Made by a program: the position numbers and the translations under genes. DNA of 64,000 nucleotides from Methanosarcina vacuolata Z-761. GTDB lineage: Archaea; Halobacteriota; Methanosarcinia; Methanosarcinales; Methanosarcinaceae. Within the stretch, counting starts at the first letter, position 1; the number at the start of each line of letters is the position of its first letter. Positions 38,670-48,917 of the stretch are shown piece after piece. The notes below the pieces were generated by a model. The model was not told the DNA's origin, searched no databases, and saw nothing but the letters and a program-made list of their open reading frames with translations. The stretch spans positions 682,001 through 746,000 of the forward strand of contig NZ_CP009520.1 in the NCBI RefSeq assembly GCF_000969905.1. The letters are read 5' to 3'.

Positions 38670-38730
38670 TGCTCTTCGCCATTCCCTGTGGATAATTATG
38701 GATAAGATGGTTTCCAATTCAAGACCGCAT
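38670..38730. mobile_element. MITE family B, truncated copy
   Basis: About 60 bp matching the left half of the family B element, from GCTCTTCGCCATT to the CCAATTCAAGACCGCAT segment. The right half and target duplication are missing. Confidence 0.65.
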
Positions 38731-38824
38731 ATCAATAATATCACCTATCACCTAATTTATTTGATCACCTAATTTATTTGGGCAGCGGAATTGCCTAAAA
38801 GGCCAATTTAGTGTCCGTGATCAA

Positions 38825-39045
38825 AGTCACACTTGAGACTTCGATGGCAATTCACTGATTAGTTTTCTGACGGTTTTGAAAAACCAAAATTGGGACAACC
38901 TTACTGCCTAAGTTAAAGAATTAAAGTCAAAAAAAGATAAAGTGAACAGTACTTTCATTTAGTTGTGCATGTCATTCAAAGAATATCATGTACGTTTTCT
39001 TAATTGTTTATTATGCGCCGTCTGTTTTTCGGTTTTGAACATTCG
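38825..39045 (+). mobile_element. IS relic, 5' end only
   Basis: These ~220 bp align at roughly three-quarters identity with the inverted sequence at 45200-45400, upstream of the transposase relic there. Shared landmarks are TTTGAAAAACCA, GGACAACCTTACT and ACTTTCATTT. It fuses directly to the 5' end of the CDF pseudogene, so an open frame starting near 38963 is partly IS-derived. Confidence 0.6.
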
Positions 39046-39064
39046 ATGTAGGGGGGTCAGATCA

Positions 39065-39940
39065 ACGTTACAGAGATTCAAAAAAGTACAGCAAGTCCTT
39101 ATCTATGTACTATTTCTGAACCTTGGAGTTGCGTTTGCTAAAATCATTTACGGGACATTGACCAGCACATTGAGTATGACTGCGGACGGCTATCACTCCC
39201 TTTTTGATGGTCTATCCAATATTGTAGGACTGGCTGGAAGTTTTATTGGAGACCGCCCGCCTGATGTCGAGCATCCTTAAGGACATCGAAAGTATGAAAC
39301 TGTAGCCTCTATTTTTATCGCTTTACTTTTGATCTTTGTAGGCATTGAAATTTTGCAAAGCGCTCTCAACCGTTTCCTTGCCCCGAGCGTGCCAGAGGTC
39401 ACAGCTATAAGTTTTCTCATAATTCTCGGGACGATGTGTATTAACTATCTGGTAACACGATACGAATATAACCAGGGCGAATCTCTCAGAAGCCAGGTAC
39501 TTATAGCAGACTCCATGCACACAAAAAGTGACATTTATGTCTCTCTCTCGGTTGTAGTAAGTCTTGCTGCCGTAGTGCTCGTTTTCCCTCTCATGGACCC
39601 TTTAATAGCCATAGTAATTGCTTTTATTATTTTCAGGGCCGGGTACAGGATTATTAAAGAAGGTTCCAGAATTGAAGAGGAAGAAATTTGCAACCTGGTT
39701 ATGACAGTTGAAGGCGTAAAGGGATGCCATAAAATCCGGACTCGTGGGAGCATGGGAGATATCAAGATTGATATGCATCTGCTTGTCCAGTCGGATATAC
39801 CACTTGAAGATGCACACCTTATCGCTCATAAAGTCAGCAAAAAGCTGAAGAGTGAATACAAAGATGTCTCTGATGTGGTTGTACATCTTGAACCCTCCTC
39901 TCAGCGACCCCAAGGATCAAATAGCAAAAAAACCAGTTAA
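39065..39940 (+). pseudogene. Cation diffusion facilitator, interrupted by one ochre codon
   Basis: The reading frame encodes a CDF-family metal exporter with FLNLGVAFAKIIYGTLTSTLSMTADGYHSLFDGLSN, then HP-stop-GHRKYE, then the remaining helices with HTKSDIYVS and a cytoplasmic C-terminal domain ending at 39940. CDF proteins have HP(Y/F)GHxKxE at this point, so the TAA at 39278-39280 replaces a Tyr codon and is the only in-frame break. The natural start is also lost: GGGGGGTC at about 39051 is followed by ACG (39065) where an ATG might have been, next to an IS relic. TAA is not the pyrrolysine codon. aroC follows five bases later. Confidence 0.8.
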
Positions 39941-39945
39941 GATGC

Positions 39946-41043
39946 ATGGCTGGAAACGTTTTCGGGCAGATGTTTCGAATTACTACATGGGGCGAATCCC
40001 ACGGCAGGGCTGTAGGTGTTGTGGTAGACGGACTGCCTGCAGGGCTTCCTTTCTCCGAGGCTGATATTCAGAAAGAACTGGACAGGAGGCGTCCGGGACA
40101 GAGTGAGGTTTCAACTCCGAGGCACGAGGCTGACAGGGTTGAAATCCTTTCGGGAATTTTTGAAGGGATGAGTACAGGCACGCCTGTTTCTATGCTTGTC
40201 TGGAACTCAGATGCCAGGTCTTCGGCTTATGATGCCATTAAAGACACTCCCAGGCCCGGACATGCCGATTTTACCTATATGGCACGCTACGGAATCAGGG
40301 ACCACCGCGGGGGCGGCAGGTCTTCAGCCCGGGAAACAATAGGCAGAGTCGCAGGTGGAGCCCTTGCAAAACTCCTGCTTTCCAGGTTCGGAATACAAAT
40401 TGCTGGACATGTGCTTGAACTTGGAGCTATCCGCGCAAAGCCTCTGTCTTTTGAAGAAATTCTTGAAAATGTAGAAAAAACTCCTGTGCGCTGTGCCGAT
40501 CTTGAAGCTGCAGGAAAAATGCTTGAGAAAGTTGCGGCCCTTCGTCAGGAAGGAGACAGTATCGGAGGCATTGTCGAGCTTATTATAAGAGGTGTGCCTG
40601 CCGGCCTTGGAGAGCCTGTCTTTGACAGACTGGATGCGGACCTTGCAAAAGCTCTAATGAGTATTCCTGCCGTCAAGGGCTTTGAAATCGGAGCCGGATT
40701 TGAAGCTGCCCGCCTGCGCGGAAGTGAAATGAATGATCCTTTCCGAATAGAGGAGGGAAAAATAACCACTTCGAGCAATAACGCAGGCGGGATTCTAGGA
40801 GGAATTTCAACCGGACTGGACATTGTCTGCAGGGCAGCAGTAAAGCCAACTCCGTCCATAGGAAAAGTTCAGCAGACAGTTGACCTCAAAACCCTGGAAA
40901 ATACTGAAATTGCAATAAAGGGCCGGCATGATCCCACAATTCCTCCGCGAATGGTTCCGGTTGCTGAAGCCATGATCGCTCTTGTGCTTGCAGACCATAT
41001 GCTCAGGAGCGGCTTTATTAATCCGAGAACTCTGCTGGAATAA
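39946..41043 (+). CDS. aroC: Chorismate synthase
   Basis: The 365-residue FMN-dependent enzyme converts 5-enolpyruvylshikimate-3-phosphate to chorismate, the last step of the shikimate pathway. It shows the family signatures [21 protein letters not shown] near the N-terminus, the central [20 protein letters not shown]-type block (here [13 protein letters not shown]), and the C-terminal [10 protein letters not shown] and [18 protein letters not shown]. Length is normal. It begins five bases after the broken CDF gene, so it probably shared or still shares its transcript. Confidence 0.97.
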   Translation: MAGNVFGQMFRITTWGESHGRAVGVVVDGLPAGLPFSEADIQKELDRRRPGQSEVSTPRHEADRVEILSGIFEGMSTGTPVSMLVWNSDARSSAYDAIKDTPRPGHADFTYMARYGIRDHRGGGRSSARETIGRVAGGALAKLLLSRFGIQIAGHVLELGAIRAKPLSFEEILENVEKTPVRCADLEAAGKMLEKVAALRQEGDSIGGIVELIIRGVPAGLGEPVFDRLDADLAKALMSIPAVKGFEIGAGFEAARLRGSEMNDPFRIEEGKITTSSNNAGGILGGISTGLDIVCRAAVKPTPSIGKVQQTVDLKTLENTEIAIKGRHDPTIPPRMVPVAEAMIALVLADHMLRSGFINPRTLLE

Positions 41044-41236
41044 AGAGGATGCAATGGAACTGTATCCAGATCCACTAAAATGTCCATTTTAGCTGATGCC
41101 ATCCAACTGATGCCAAATTGTCAGAGATTCTCAGAATAGTTTCCAACATAATAAGGGATCTTTACATTTCCCCATGTTTTTTGTGACTCTTCACTTTAAA
41201 GTTCACTCTGACAATGAGCATTCTCCTTCGAAAATC

Positions 41237-41345
41237 TTCTTTCAACTTTTTCCATCGCAAGTTCTTTTCAACTTTTTCCATCTCTAATTCTTTTCAACTT
41301 TTTCCATCTCTAATTCTTTTCAACTTTCTATACCTCAAATTCTTT
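41237..41345. repeat. 26-bp tandem repeat
   Basis: Four copies of a ~26-bp unit like CTTTTCAACTTTTTCCATCT plus CTAATT, in the 660-bp space between aroC and the lipoprotein gene. The rest of 41044-41705 is AT-rich with no gene; the last ~150 bp should hold the promoter of the next gene. Confidence 0.85.
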
Positions 41346-41705
41346 TGTTGAATTTTCCTGTCTTTTCCAAACCTGAGTCCTAAAAATATCTGAACTAAAT
41401 TCCAACTTTTTCATATTGGTAGAACTGCCGTGTAAAAGACCATAAAATTGTGAGGCTGCAATTTCTATCACATAAAATAGCTACGGTCTGTATCGTCATA
41501 TAAGCATTCTGTGTAAAGTCTCTAGTAATCAAAGATCAAGGAATGGTTATAATTTGAAGACGGTATGAAATAAATAAGTTTGAAGATTTGGTTAGAAAAA
41601 CTTATAAAGTACGCGCTTAACTTAAATTATAGAGTTCAATTTATTCATTTTAAATTGTTAGTTATTGAATTTTTGTTTATTTTTGCAGTTTCGAGGGGAT
41701 CTTAG

Positions 41706-44009
41706 TTGAAAATGAGGACATTGATAATTATTTGCTTGCTTATAGTATCACTGATATCTGGATCAGGTTGCATTGGCAGCAGCAGTGAGCCAGTTAATGA
41801 AACAAGTTCAGTTAATGAAACAAACTTTGAGGACGAAACAGACAATCAGACTAGTTCATTTAATTCCACCGAAGAAGACGTTTTTATAGAGAACTCTTCT
41901 GAAAAGACCAGTAATACCCTTAAACTTGAGGGGCAAAGCTCCTTTTCCAAATATTACAATAAAGAAAATCTGCAGTTCGAGGCTACAGTTCCCACTTATT
42001 CTTTACCTCTGCAGGATTCCGAGATTGCAAATTATTATCAGTTCACCCAAAATATTCCCCTGACGGACGAAAACAGGGATTTAGTATGCAAAAATGGTTT
42101 TATTGTAATTGAAAATGGAACTTCTGAATACCCACTTACAGTAGGGCAGACTCTTGTAAATGAAACATACAAAGATCTGAAAGTGGCCGATATTCCTATT
42201 TTCATTACATCCGATTCTCTTCTTCACCTTTACCACATCCAGTTTGATGAGACGCTAAAAAGGGTAGAAACTGAGGAATTTTACGACGACCTGTGGAAAC
42301 TTGACAAAGCTCTCCTTAAAGAATCCATAGAAGATTATGACAGCGCGTCAGGAGCAGAAAAAGAAGCTGCAAGAAGAAATGTTGCATACTTTGCCGTTGC
42401 TTTAAGCCTTCTTGAACCAAAATCTGAACAGACAACTGAAAATGCAAACGTTGCAGTGGAAACTACGCCCTTCAATTCTAGGGACGTAAATGACTACAGT
42501 GTAGAAGTTCCTTCTTTTGTAAAAGATGACGTTGAAGCCGAACTGAACCTGATAGAAGCTCACGAAGGATTTGCGTCTTCTCCGATCTTCAAGTATAGTG
42601 AAGATTACTCTCAGTACATGCCACGGGGACACTACACAAACTCAGAGAAACTGAAGAACTACTTTAAAGCCATGATGTGGCACGGTAGAATAAGTATGTT
42701 CCTTCAGTCAGACGCGATTGCTGCAGAAAGTTCTGAAAATGACGCGAAAATTCAGACCATTCAGGCTCTTTTAATTTCGGACCATTTTGGCAGGGACAAA
42801 GACATTCAAGCTAGATGGAACAGAATCTACAGCGTGACGGCGTTCTATGCCGGTTTTTCCGACGACCTCGGTCCCTATGAGTATGCAAAAGTTCTGGATA
42901 CTGTTTTTGGGAATGATAGAAAAGGAGTAAGTTTCGACAACGAAAGTCTTACAGCACTGAAAACTGAACTTGAAAAATATGAAAGCCCAAAAATCTACGG
43001 TGGAACAGGGGGAATAATTCAGACAGGCTCTGAAACTGAAAATGAAACTCTTGAGACTACAAAAGGATTCAGATTCATGGGCCAGCGCTACACTCCAGAT
43101 TCCTATGTCCTCCAGAAGCTCCATCCTCCTGCCCTGAACATTATGGATCTCCTCGGTTCCGAAAGGGCCGGAGAACACCTGAAAAGCTTGAATATTTCCG
43201 AAAATGAAGGATACGAGAAAGCTCACACTTCTCTTGAAAATGAATTTGGAGCGTTTGATGAAGAGGACTGGAATAAAAATCTTTACTGGGCTCAACTGTA
43301 CGCTTTAAAGCCTCTTCTTGTAAGCTATCCTGAGGGTTATCCCACCTTCATGCAGACTGAAGCCTGGGAAGATAAACAGCTTAACACGGCCCTTTCTTCC
43401 TGGACCGAGCTCAGGCACGATACTATCCTCTATGCAAAGCAGGAGTACTTTCTAGGTCCTCCCCAGGTGCCACCAGAAGAAAAACCTGTTCAGGGCTATG
43501 TGGAGCCAGTTCCCGAATTTTATGCCAGAATGCTTGCCCTTACAAAAATGGCACATACCGGGCTGGCTGAAATGGAAGTTCTTGATGAGCAGTCGGATAA
43601 AGACTTTACAACTCTAGAAAACACCCTTGAAAAGTTGCTGGAAATCTCGATTAAAGAGCTCGAAAATAAAGAGCTGACAGAAGAAGAGTATGAGTTCATC
43701 AGGAATTTCGATCAAAGCATATCTCCAATGCTTGAGAATGTAGATATAAAGTCCCAGAACTCCATTCTGGTTGCAGATGTCTATACTTCTCCTGCTGGAG
43801 TTCTGGAAGAAGGAACCGGTAAACTGAATCTGATAGTAGTGGCCTATAAACAGCCCGATGGCAGGATTGTGCTTGGAGCAGGACCTGTAATGAGCTATTA
43901 TGAGTTTTGGCAGCCCTCAGGACAGAGGTTGACAGATGAAGAATGGAGAGATATGCTAGAAAATAATCCTCCCGAAAGGCCGAAGTGGGCAAAGTCTTTT
44001 AAGATGTAA
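41706..44009 (+). CDS. DUF3160 lipoprotein
   Basis: A signal sequence with a lipobox (LISGSGC, Cys at ~25) starts this 767-residue protein. A Ser/Thr/Asn/Glu-rich spacer to ~75 comes next, and then a large mostly helical domain matching DUF3160: FITSDSLLHLYHIQFDETLKRVE, FAVALSLLEPK, YTPDSYVLQKLHPPALNIMDLLGSERA, LWAQLY-like YWAQLYALKPLL, and WTELRHDTILYAKQ. The C-terminal part has LIVVAYKQPDGRIVLGAGPVMSYYEFWQP. It probably sits outside the cell, anchored by lipid. The biochemical role is unknown. TTG 41706, after GAGGGGATC, is the better-spaced start; ATG 41712 is an alternative. Confidence 0.85.
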   Translation: MKMRTLIIICLLIVSLISGSGCIGSSSEPVNETSSVNETNFEDETDNQTSSFNSTEEDVFIENSSEKTSNTLKLEGQSSFSKYYNKENLQFEATVPTYSLPLQDSEIANYYQFTQNIPLTDENRDLVCKNGFIVIENGTSEYPLTVGQTLVNETYKDLKVADIPIFITSDSLLHLYHIQFDETLKRVETEEFYDDLWKLDKALLKESIEDYDSASGAEKEAARRNVAYFAVALSLLEPKSEQTTENANVAVETTPFNSRDVNDYSVEVPSFVKDDVEAELNLIEAHEGFASSPIFKYSEDYSQYMPRGHYTNSEKLKNYFKAMMWHGRISMFLQSDAIAAESSENDAKIQTIQALLISDHFGRDKDIQARWNRIYSVTAFYAGFSDDLGPYEYAKVLDTVFGNDRKGVSFDNESLTALKTELEKYESPKIYGGTGGIIQTGSETENETLETTKGFRFMGQRYTPDSYVLQKLHPPALNIMDLLGSERAGEHLKSLNISENEGYEKAHTSLENEFGAFDEEDWNKNLYWAQLYALKPLLVSYPEGYPTFMQTEAWEDKQLNTALSSWTELRHDTILYAKQEYFLGPPQVPPEEKPVQGYVEPVPEFYARMLALTKMAHTGLAEMEVLDEQSDKDFTTLENTLEKLLEISIKELENKELTEEEYEFIRNFDQSISPMLENVDIKSQNSILVADVYTSPAGVLEEGTGKLNLIVVAYKQPDGRIVLGAGPVMSYYEFWQPSGQRLTDEEWRDMLENNPPERPKWAKSFKM

Positions 44010-44190
44010 AATATGCTGCGTGTAAAAGATGTTACGTGTAAAAGATGCCATTCTGGATAGCTTATCTTTTCCGTTTTTTGTTTTAAGGGCGCACCTGCGT
44101 AGTTCAGAAAAAATCGGTAATGTGCCAGATTTCTAAAACTCGAAAAGTAAGGTACAGAATGTTAAAGGCAAATGTCAAAGAGGAATAATC

Positions 44191-44727
44191 TTGGATGGAA
44201 ATAAATGGTTTTCGCTGATAATTATCGGTTTATTCTCGGCAATTTTTCTTTTATCCCTCTATGAATCCGGCGATTTGTCCCTGGGTATGAATGATACTGG
44301 CAACAGTGGAGAAATGGACAGATTAGACCCCGCAGTAACAATGCAGAGAATATATGAAAATGATAGCGATTTTCAAAACTTAACAAAAGGAAACTATTCA
44401 GGCACAGGTTCCATCTTCAATGAAACAGGGGAATCTGTAGCATATATCCAGATTAACGGCTGGTATATTCACGAAGTAACTGTTGAGCTGCAAAACGGTA
44501 CATTAAAAAACCTTGGACCGGATGTTTCCGAGGAAAAGCTCTGTAAAGAAGCTGATTTCCTAAACGGGACCGTAATATCCACTTATTCACAAATGACCGG
44601 TGGAGAATTTTATATGATAACTATTGACACGCCAAATGAGACCGTGAAATCGATTGAAAAGGTGGATGAATTGCCTGAATGGACTACAGAAACTACAATT
44701 ACAGAAGTTTCGGAAGATGAACCTTAA
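44191..44727 (+). CDS. Membrane-anchored protein of unknown function
   Basis: One N-terminal transmembrane helix (~6-26) precedes a ~150-residue extracellular part with an alpha/beta pattern in this 178-residue protein (GSIFNETGESVAYIQINGWYIHEVTVELQNGTLKNLG, EFYMITIDTPNETVKSIEKV). The start is TTG 44191 with GAGG about eight bases upstream. No family is recognised. It lies ~180 bp after the DUF3160 lipoprotein in the same direction and could be in the same transcript. Confidence 0.65.
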   Translation: MDGNKWFSLIIIGLFSAIFLLSLYESGDLSLGMNDTGNSGEMDRLDPAVTMQRIYENDSDFQNLTKGNYSGTGSIFNETGESVAYIQINGWYIHEVTVELQNGTLKNLGPDVSEEKLCKEADFLNGTVISTYSQMTGGEFYMITIDTPNETVKSIEKVDELPEWTTETTITEVSEDEP

Positions 44728-44841
44728 GGTGTATTCTGAATCGTGGTTTTCAGGAAAAAACATCTATAAAGTCTCAAGGTACTTTTTTCTCCTTGAAAAT
44801 ACTGACAGCAATTAAACATAAATTGTTGTATCCTCTTCAAA

Positions 44842-44871
44842 TTGAGTGGAAATCTCTCACCTTCCACTCAA
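44842..44871. terminator. 10-bp perfect-stem hairpin
   Basis: TTGAGTGGAA and TTCCACTCAA enclose a 10-nt loop at the converging ends of the membrane-protein gene and the IS relic. It could serve as a bidirectional terminator or mark the IS end. Confidence 0.5.
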
Positions 44872-45269
44872 CGAGCTTTTTTCTCTGATTAGTTGAGATA
44901 AAGATGGAATCTCGAATATGTTGTCGACTCTATCACATATGTACCGATATGCGTTTACACCCAGTTTCTTTGCTGTCTGAACAATCGTCATAAATGTGTC
45001 ATTTGCTTTTGTTTCTTCCTCTGTTATGGTTTGAAGGCTCACATCCCATTTTCTTCTCTTTGATCTCTCGCCGCCAGTTTCCCTGAATTGTTATGCAGCG
45101 GAACTTCTATACTTTGATGATATGCTGCAATTGCACAGATTTCAGGAACCTTCTTCCTAGTAGTTTTATATCCACTAAGTGAGAAAACACAATCCAGTTT
45201 TCGACGCATTTCGTCGTCACTGAATATTTTGTTTTTAAACATACATGAAATTCTTCGAATTACAGGCAC
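44857..45269 (-). pseudogene. Internally deleted, frameshifted transposase relic
   Basis: Two overlapping minus-strand frames (45269-45039 and 45042-44857) join into a transposase remnant. The first has an N-terminal piece (SDDEMRRKLDCVFSLSGYKTTRKKVPEI) fused to a late segment (SIEVPLHNNSGKLAARD). A frameshift near 45065 follows, then the C-terminal SLQTITEEETKANDTFMTIVQTAKKLGVNAYRYI. The HNN-containing C-terminus recalls IS66-like or related transposases, but the family is uncertain. The missing middle shows it is dead. Upstream sequence to ~45400 matches the IS relic at 38825. Confidence 0.65.
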
Positions 45270-45716
45270 AAAGAAATGAAAGTGCTTTTCACCTCACCCT
45301 TTTTTGACTATCGATTTCGTCATTACCTTAGTAGTAAGGTTGTCCTAACTATGGTTTTTCAAACCATTGCTAAACTAATCAGTAAATTGACATAGAAGGC
45401 TTAAATTTGAATAAGGAACCGAAAATTAAAAAGAGCATCGGAATCCAGTTTTGTTCCGTACTTTCATGCTAATAAGTGTTTCTCAATGACTTTTCCAGTT
45501 TTGTTGGGTAGTATATAGAGAAAACTGTAATTTTGAGCAGGGAAAAAGTGAAAAATCACTAGATTATGGAACTGAGTCTACTCAGCTCAATAAAAATAAA
45601 GGTTTAAGGCTCAAGAATAAAGAAGTAGAGATTTTAAGTTCAATAAAATAAAAATAGAACCTTTAATTTCCTCAAAGATATAGAGCTCTTAAACTTAATT
45701 ATAGTCATAAGGTTTT

Positions 45717-46073
45717 TTATGTGTTTTCCAGGGGAAATGATTCGGTTATGAATTCTTTAAATATTTTTTTAGATTTTTCAAATCCGGTATACACTCCATC
45801 CAGGCGCTGCTCCGAGATATTCGGCTTTTTTGACAGGGTGATGCCGTCTAAGAGCTGGTTAAAGTTATTCTCCAGGCCTCTTATCTTTTCAGCCGGATTG
45901 TCGTCCAGGTCAGAAAGAGAAAGTTTTTCCAGATTATCCTCGAAAGTGTATTTAGCTATATCCAGGCCTTTATTAACTCCTTCTTTAAAGTCTGAATAAG
46001 CCTGATAGTCTTTATTCCTTTCAATGCAGACATTAAATTTCCTGATGAGATCCTTCATTTTTTGAGTATCCAA
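45717..46073 (-). CDS. Small helical protein of unknown function
   Basis: A 118-residue charged protein predicted to be all helical (MKDLIRKFNVCIERNKDYQAYSDFKEGVNKGLDIAKYTFEDN…EKIRGLENNFNQLLDGI). There is no signal peptide, membrane helix or metal motif. Codon use and length are consistent with a real gene. No family recognised; no close neighbour suggests a role. The spans 45401-45716 and 46074-46490 are AT-rich with no supported gene. Confidence 0.6.
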   Translation of the reverse strand: MDTQKMKDLIRKFNVCIERNKDYQAYSDFKEGVNKGLDIAKYTFEDNLEKLSLSDLDDNPAEKIRGLENNFNQLLDGITLSKKPNISEQRLDGVYTGFEKSKKIFKEFITESFPLENT

Positions 46074-46490
46074 AATCTTCGCTTCTTTTTTTTAAGTGAC
46101 TTTGATTTGTGAAATCTTTTTTAGATTGGATATGTAAGAGTTTCAAATTTGTAGAAACGCTAAATTATGAATTTAAACTATGATTTATGAATTCTAATAA
46201 TATTCATCATTTATAATATTAATTATTCCATAATAATTGCATAAAGCGCTTTCATGCTTTATATACTAAATGTATACAGTGTTAATATAATATTTAAGAT
46301 ATAATATACAAAAATAGCATTTACAAGTATATTAATCTTTTGATATAATTTATCAGACGGTAAATTGTTAAATTGGGCTAAATAATGGAAACATTTCATT
46401 GAGTTTTTAGATATTCCTTTTATTGTTCACAGAATTTCAAGCATCAGAAACCAGCTTATGACAAACCTGACCAATCCGTAGATATAATTT

Positions 46491-46724
46491 TTAAAATTTT
46501 GCAAAGTTAATTATGAGATACGCAAAAGAAGACATTCCACATAGGAAAAACACTATTAATGCGGTTCTTGCCTGAGATTTAGTTTTAAATTTTAACTCGA
46601 AAGGCCCATCAATACTTATATCTTTTTTTAATATTATCGATTCTGTTCCAAAATCTAGTGATTTTTGCATTTTTGGATTGAAAATCTGAATTCGCAAGAA
46701 GAATCCAGTTATCATCAAAACCAA
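46491..46724 (-). CDS. Possible small membrane protein
   Basis: A 77-residue frame with one C-terminal transmembrane helix (ALIVFFLCGMSSFAYLIINFA) after a charged region. Only the frame itself and the hydrophobic segment support it. It could be a remnant or a chance frame; no family recognised. Confidence 0.35.
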   Translation of the reverse strand: MVLMITGFFLRIQIFNPKMQKSLDFGTESIILKKDISIDGPFELKFKTKSQARTALIVFFLCGMSSFAYLIINFAKF

Positions 46725-46836
46725 TATTCGATATCTAAAGACTTCAATTCTTAAGTCGTATCACAAGGATTGTGACTAATTACAAGGTCCAATGATTTTG
46801 AACTTTACATTCATCACTAGATTTTGGTACTGAGTC

Positions 46837-46900
46837 ATATTATCGTTTGTTTTTTTAATATTATCGTTTGTTTTTTTGATATTATCGTTTGTTTTCTTGG
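46837..46900. repeat. 21-bp tandem repeat
   Basis: Three copies of a unit like ATATTATCGTTTGTTTTTTTA in the ~380-bp space upstream of the second cupin gene; no gene is visible there. Confidence 0.88.
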
Positions 46901-47078
46901 TACACCAGCAAAAGGAGATGTGCTTTTGTTAAACTCTGAACTCTATTACTTTTTTAATATCGATTTTAAGGAATTTTATTCAGGAACATAAATAAGAAAT
47001 TTAGGTTAAAGTTATGCAAATGATATTTTTAATCTCTTACAAGGTATATATTTAGTAAACCTTGCTCTCAAATACTCT

Positions 47079-47090
47079 TATATACAAATA
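47079..47090 (+). promoter_or_regulatory. TATA-like box of the second cupin gene
   Basis: TTATATACAAAT lies ~25 bp before ATG 47108 with no ribosome site between, the arrangement expected of a leaderless archaeal transcript. Confidence 0.45.
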
Positions 47091-47107
47091 ACTATAAATG
47101 AAAATAT

Positions 47108-47506
47108 ATGAAAGGATTTTCTATAAATATCGAAGAAGCCACTCTGGAAAACAGTAATTTCCGCAAGGTACTCTATACCTCAAAACACAGCCAGCTGGTA
47201 CTTATGAGCCTCAAGCCCGGGGAAGAAATCGGGATGGAAGTGCATGAGGAAAACGACCAGTTTTTCCGTTTTGAGCAGGGGAAGGGGAAGTGCATAATTG
47301 ACGGTAACGAATACGAACTAAGTGACGGCGTTGCAGTAGTTGTGCCGGCCGGTGCTCAGCACAATGTCATCAATACTTCGGAAACAGAGGAGCTGAAACT
47401 CTATACAATCTATTCACCGGCGCACCACAAGGACGGAATCGTGCGTGCGACAAAAGAAGAAGCCGAAGCCAATGAAGCGGAATTCGATGGAGTAACTACG
47501 GAATAA
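47108..47506 (+). CDS. Cytoplasmic cupin-domain protein
   Basis: This 132-residue single cupin barrel has motif 1 GEEIGMEVHEENDQFFRFEQGKGK and motif 2 GVAVVVPAGAQHNVIN. It is the leaderless paralogue of the exported cupin at 32994-33539; alignment starts at its first Met and runs to EFDGVTTE. The His/Glu residues of the metal site are kept in both. Function unknown; the pair suggests the same activity on each side of the membrane. Likely a leaderless mRNA. Confidence 0.88.
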   Translation: MKGFSINIEEATLENSNFRKVLYTSKHSQLVLMSLKPGEEIGMEVHEENDQFFRFEQGKGKCIIDGNEYELSDGVAVVVPAGAQHNVINTSETEELKLYTIYSPAHHKDGIVRATKEEAEANEAEFDGVTTE

Positions 47507-47732
47507 CAGTTTATTCTGCAGTGGCCATTGATAATCGAATCTAAAATACTTTGTTTTTTATAAAAATTGTATTTTTTTCTCTTTTTTGTTAATCTCTTTT
47601 TTGAACATTCACTTACTTTATGTGAGGTTTAATGCTGGTTAACGTGTGGCTCAACTCTACCGACACATCTTGAAAATGAAATGTCGATCTGCCGAAAGTC
47701 GGCTCGAACATTACCTATTAACCGGGCGATAT

Positions 47733-48689
47733 TCAGATTATAACCTCGGACACAGGTCTTCTCAGAGATCTGGGAAGAGACTCTGCATATCCCAGGCGTA
47801 GTAAAAGCTGGGGGTGCATGTTGCCTGCGGACAATAGCTTTTGTAACGTCTTTTTGAGTTCCGGCACTTCACACGGCTGATTTATGTGGGCGTTTTTGAT
47901 ACCAAGAGCTGTGGCACATAATGCCAGCCTTTCAAAACTTCGCCCTGTATTGATCCAGGAGTTGATATCATCGTTTTCCGACAGTAAGACCATCAACACA
48001 GACGAGCTTCTGATGTGTTTTTCATCCTTTTTCGATTGGCCCTTAGCATTCAAAAAGAATTTCATGAATAGTTTCCCTATGAAGCGAGGCGATGACGGGT
48101 TTCCCATGGCCTTTGAGCTAAGACCATCACGATATCTGTTTGCTTCGGCCTCGTTGAATCTTATCCATGAAATCAGTTCCTGCATAAAATCCCGGTCATT
48201 CATCTGTATGCTGTTGCCTTCCTTAACAAGCTCTATTATCCCTTCTATTTTTTCCGGTTCAGTCACAAAAAGCACCGACACTCCCTGCTCTAATGGCAGT
48301 GATGCAAGCCTTTCCATATCAGCTCCAGGAATAGGTCTTCCATCATATTGTCTTCGAGTACTCTGCTTTATAGGGATAGCATTGAAAAGCCAGTCATTAT
48401 TGGCTTTACCTTCTGCAAGCTCTAGATTTACAGAAATAGCCCCGTCCTCAAAAGAGTATCCCACCAGTGCTCTGTACCCTTCATGCTCGGCAGCTATTAC
48501 CAGATTCTCCAGTGCACATCCGAGGCTTATATATAGCTCCCTTTCCAGGGGGTCAACAACCGGGAGTCTCCTTGAGATCTCTGGATAAATAAAAATTGTA
48601 TTCTCTTTTATCCTGAACTTCCAGGGCTGTGTATTGTGCCCCGAAGGAGCCATAACTGCGTGATGTAGAAGTGCTGTCATATCTGGCAT
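47733..48689 (-). CDS. Nitroreductase-family flavoprotein
   Basis: About 318 residues. The family pattern is MAPSGHNTQPWKFRI near the N-terminus, a central VVDPLERELYISLGCALENLVIAAEHEGYRALVGYSF, and a C-terminal GRSFERLALCATALGIKNAHINQP, typical of FMN-binding nitroreductase/Acg-like proteins. It likely uses NAD(P)H and FMN to reduce an unknown substrate. I chose ATG 48689, preceded by GCAGGTGA. The longer frame to 48854 adds a hydrophobic stretch that is not family-like. A UbiA gene ends 230 bp upstream on the same strand. Confidence 0.8.
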   Translation of the reverse strand: MPDMTALLHHAVMAPSGHNTQPWKFRIKENTIFIYPEISRRLPVVDPLERELYISLGCALENLVIAAEHEGYRALVGYSFEDGAISVNLELAEGKANNDWLFNAIPIKQSTRRQYDGRPIPGADMERLASLPLEQGVSVLFVTEPEKIEGIIELVKEGNSIQMNDRDFMQELISWIRFNEAEANRYRDGLSSKAMGNPSSPRFIGKLFMKFFLNAKGQSKKDEKHIRSSSVLMVLLSENDDINSWINTGRSFERLALCATALGIKNAHINQPCEVPELKKTLQKLLSAGNMHPQLLLRLGYAESLPRSLRRPVSEVII

Positions 48690-48917
48690 CGGTTCACCTG
48701 CAATGGTGTATAAGATATTTATAAAGAGGGGTTTAACTATTTTTATATTTCTTCCAGCAATGATGAAAAGGGAAAGATAAACGGAAAAGAAAAATGGGAA
48801 AAACCACCAGATGCCTAATTTACGGCTGGGGCAGAATCCCCGGTTTGTGGGCAAATTTTCGTAATTCTCCGGTGAGTGCGGTGTTTAGAGGCTTGGAATC
48901 AAACTTCCGCAATACTT

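Noticed and set aside
39278-39280. Stop codon in the CDF gene as a recoded pyrrolysine
   Set aside because: Pyrrolysine uses TAG; this is TAA.
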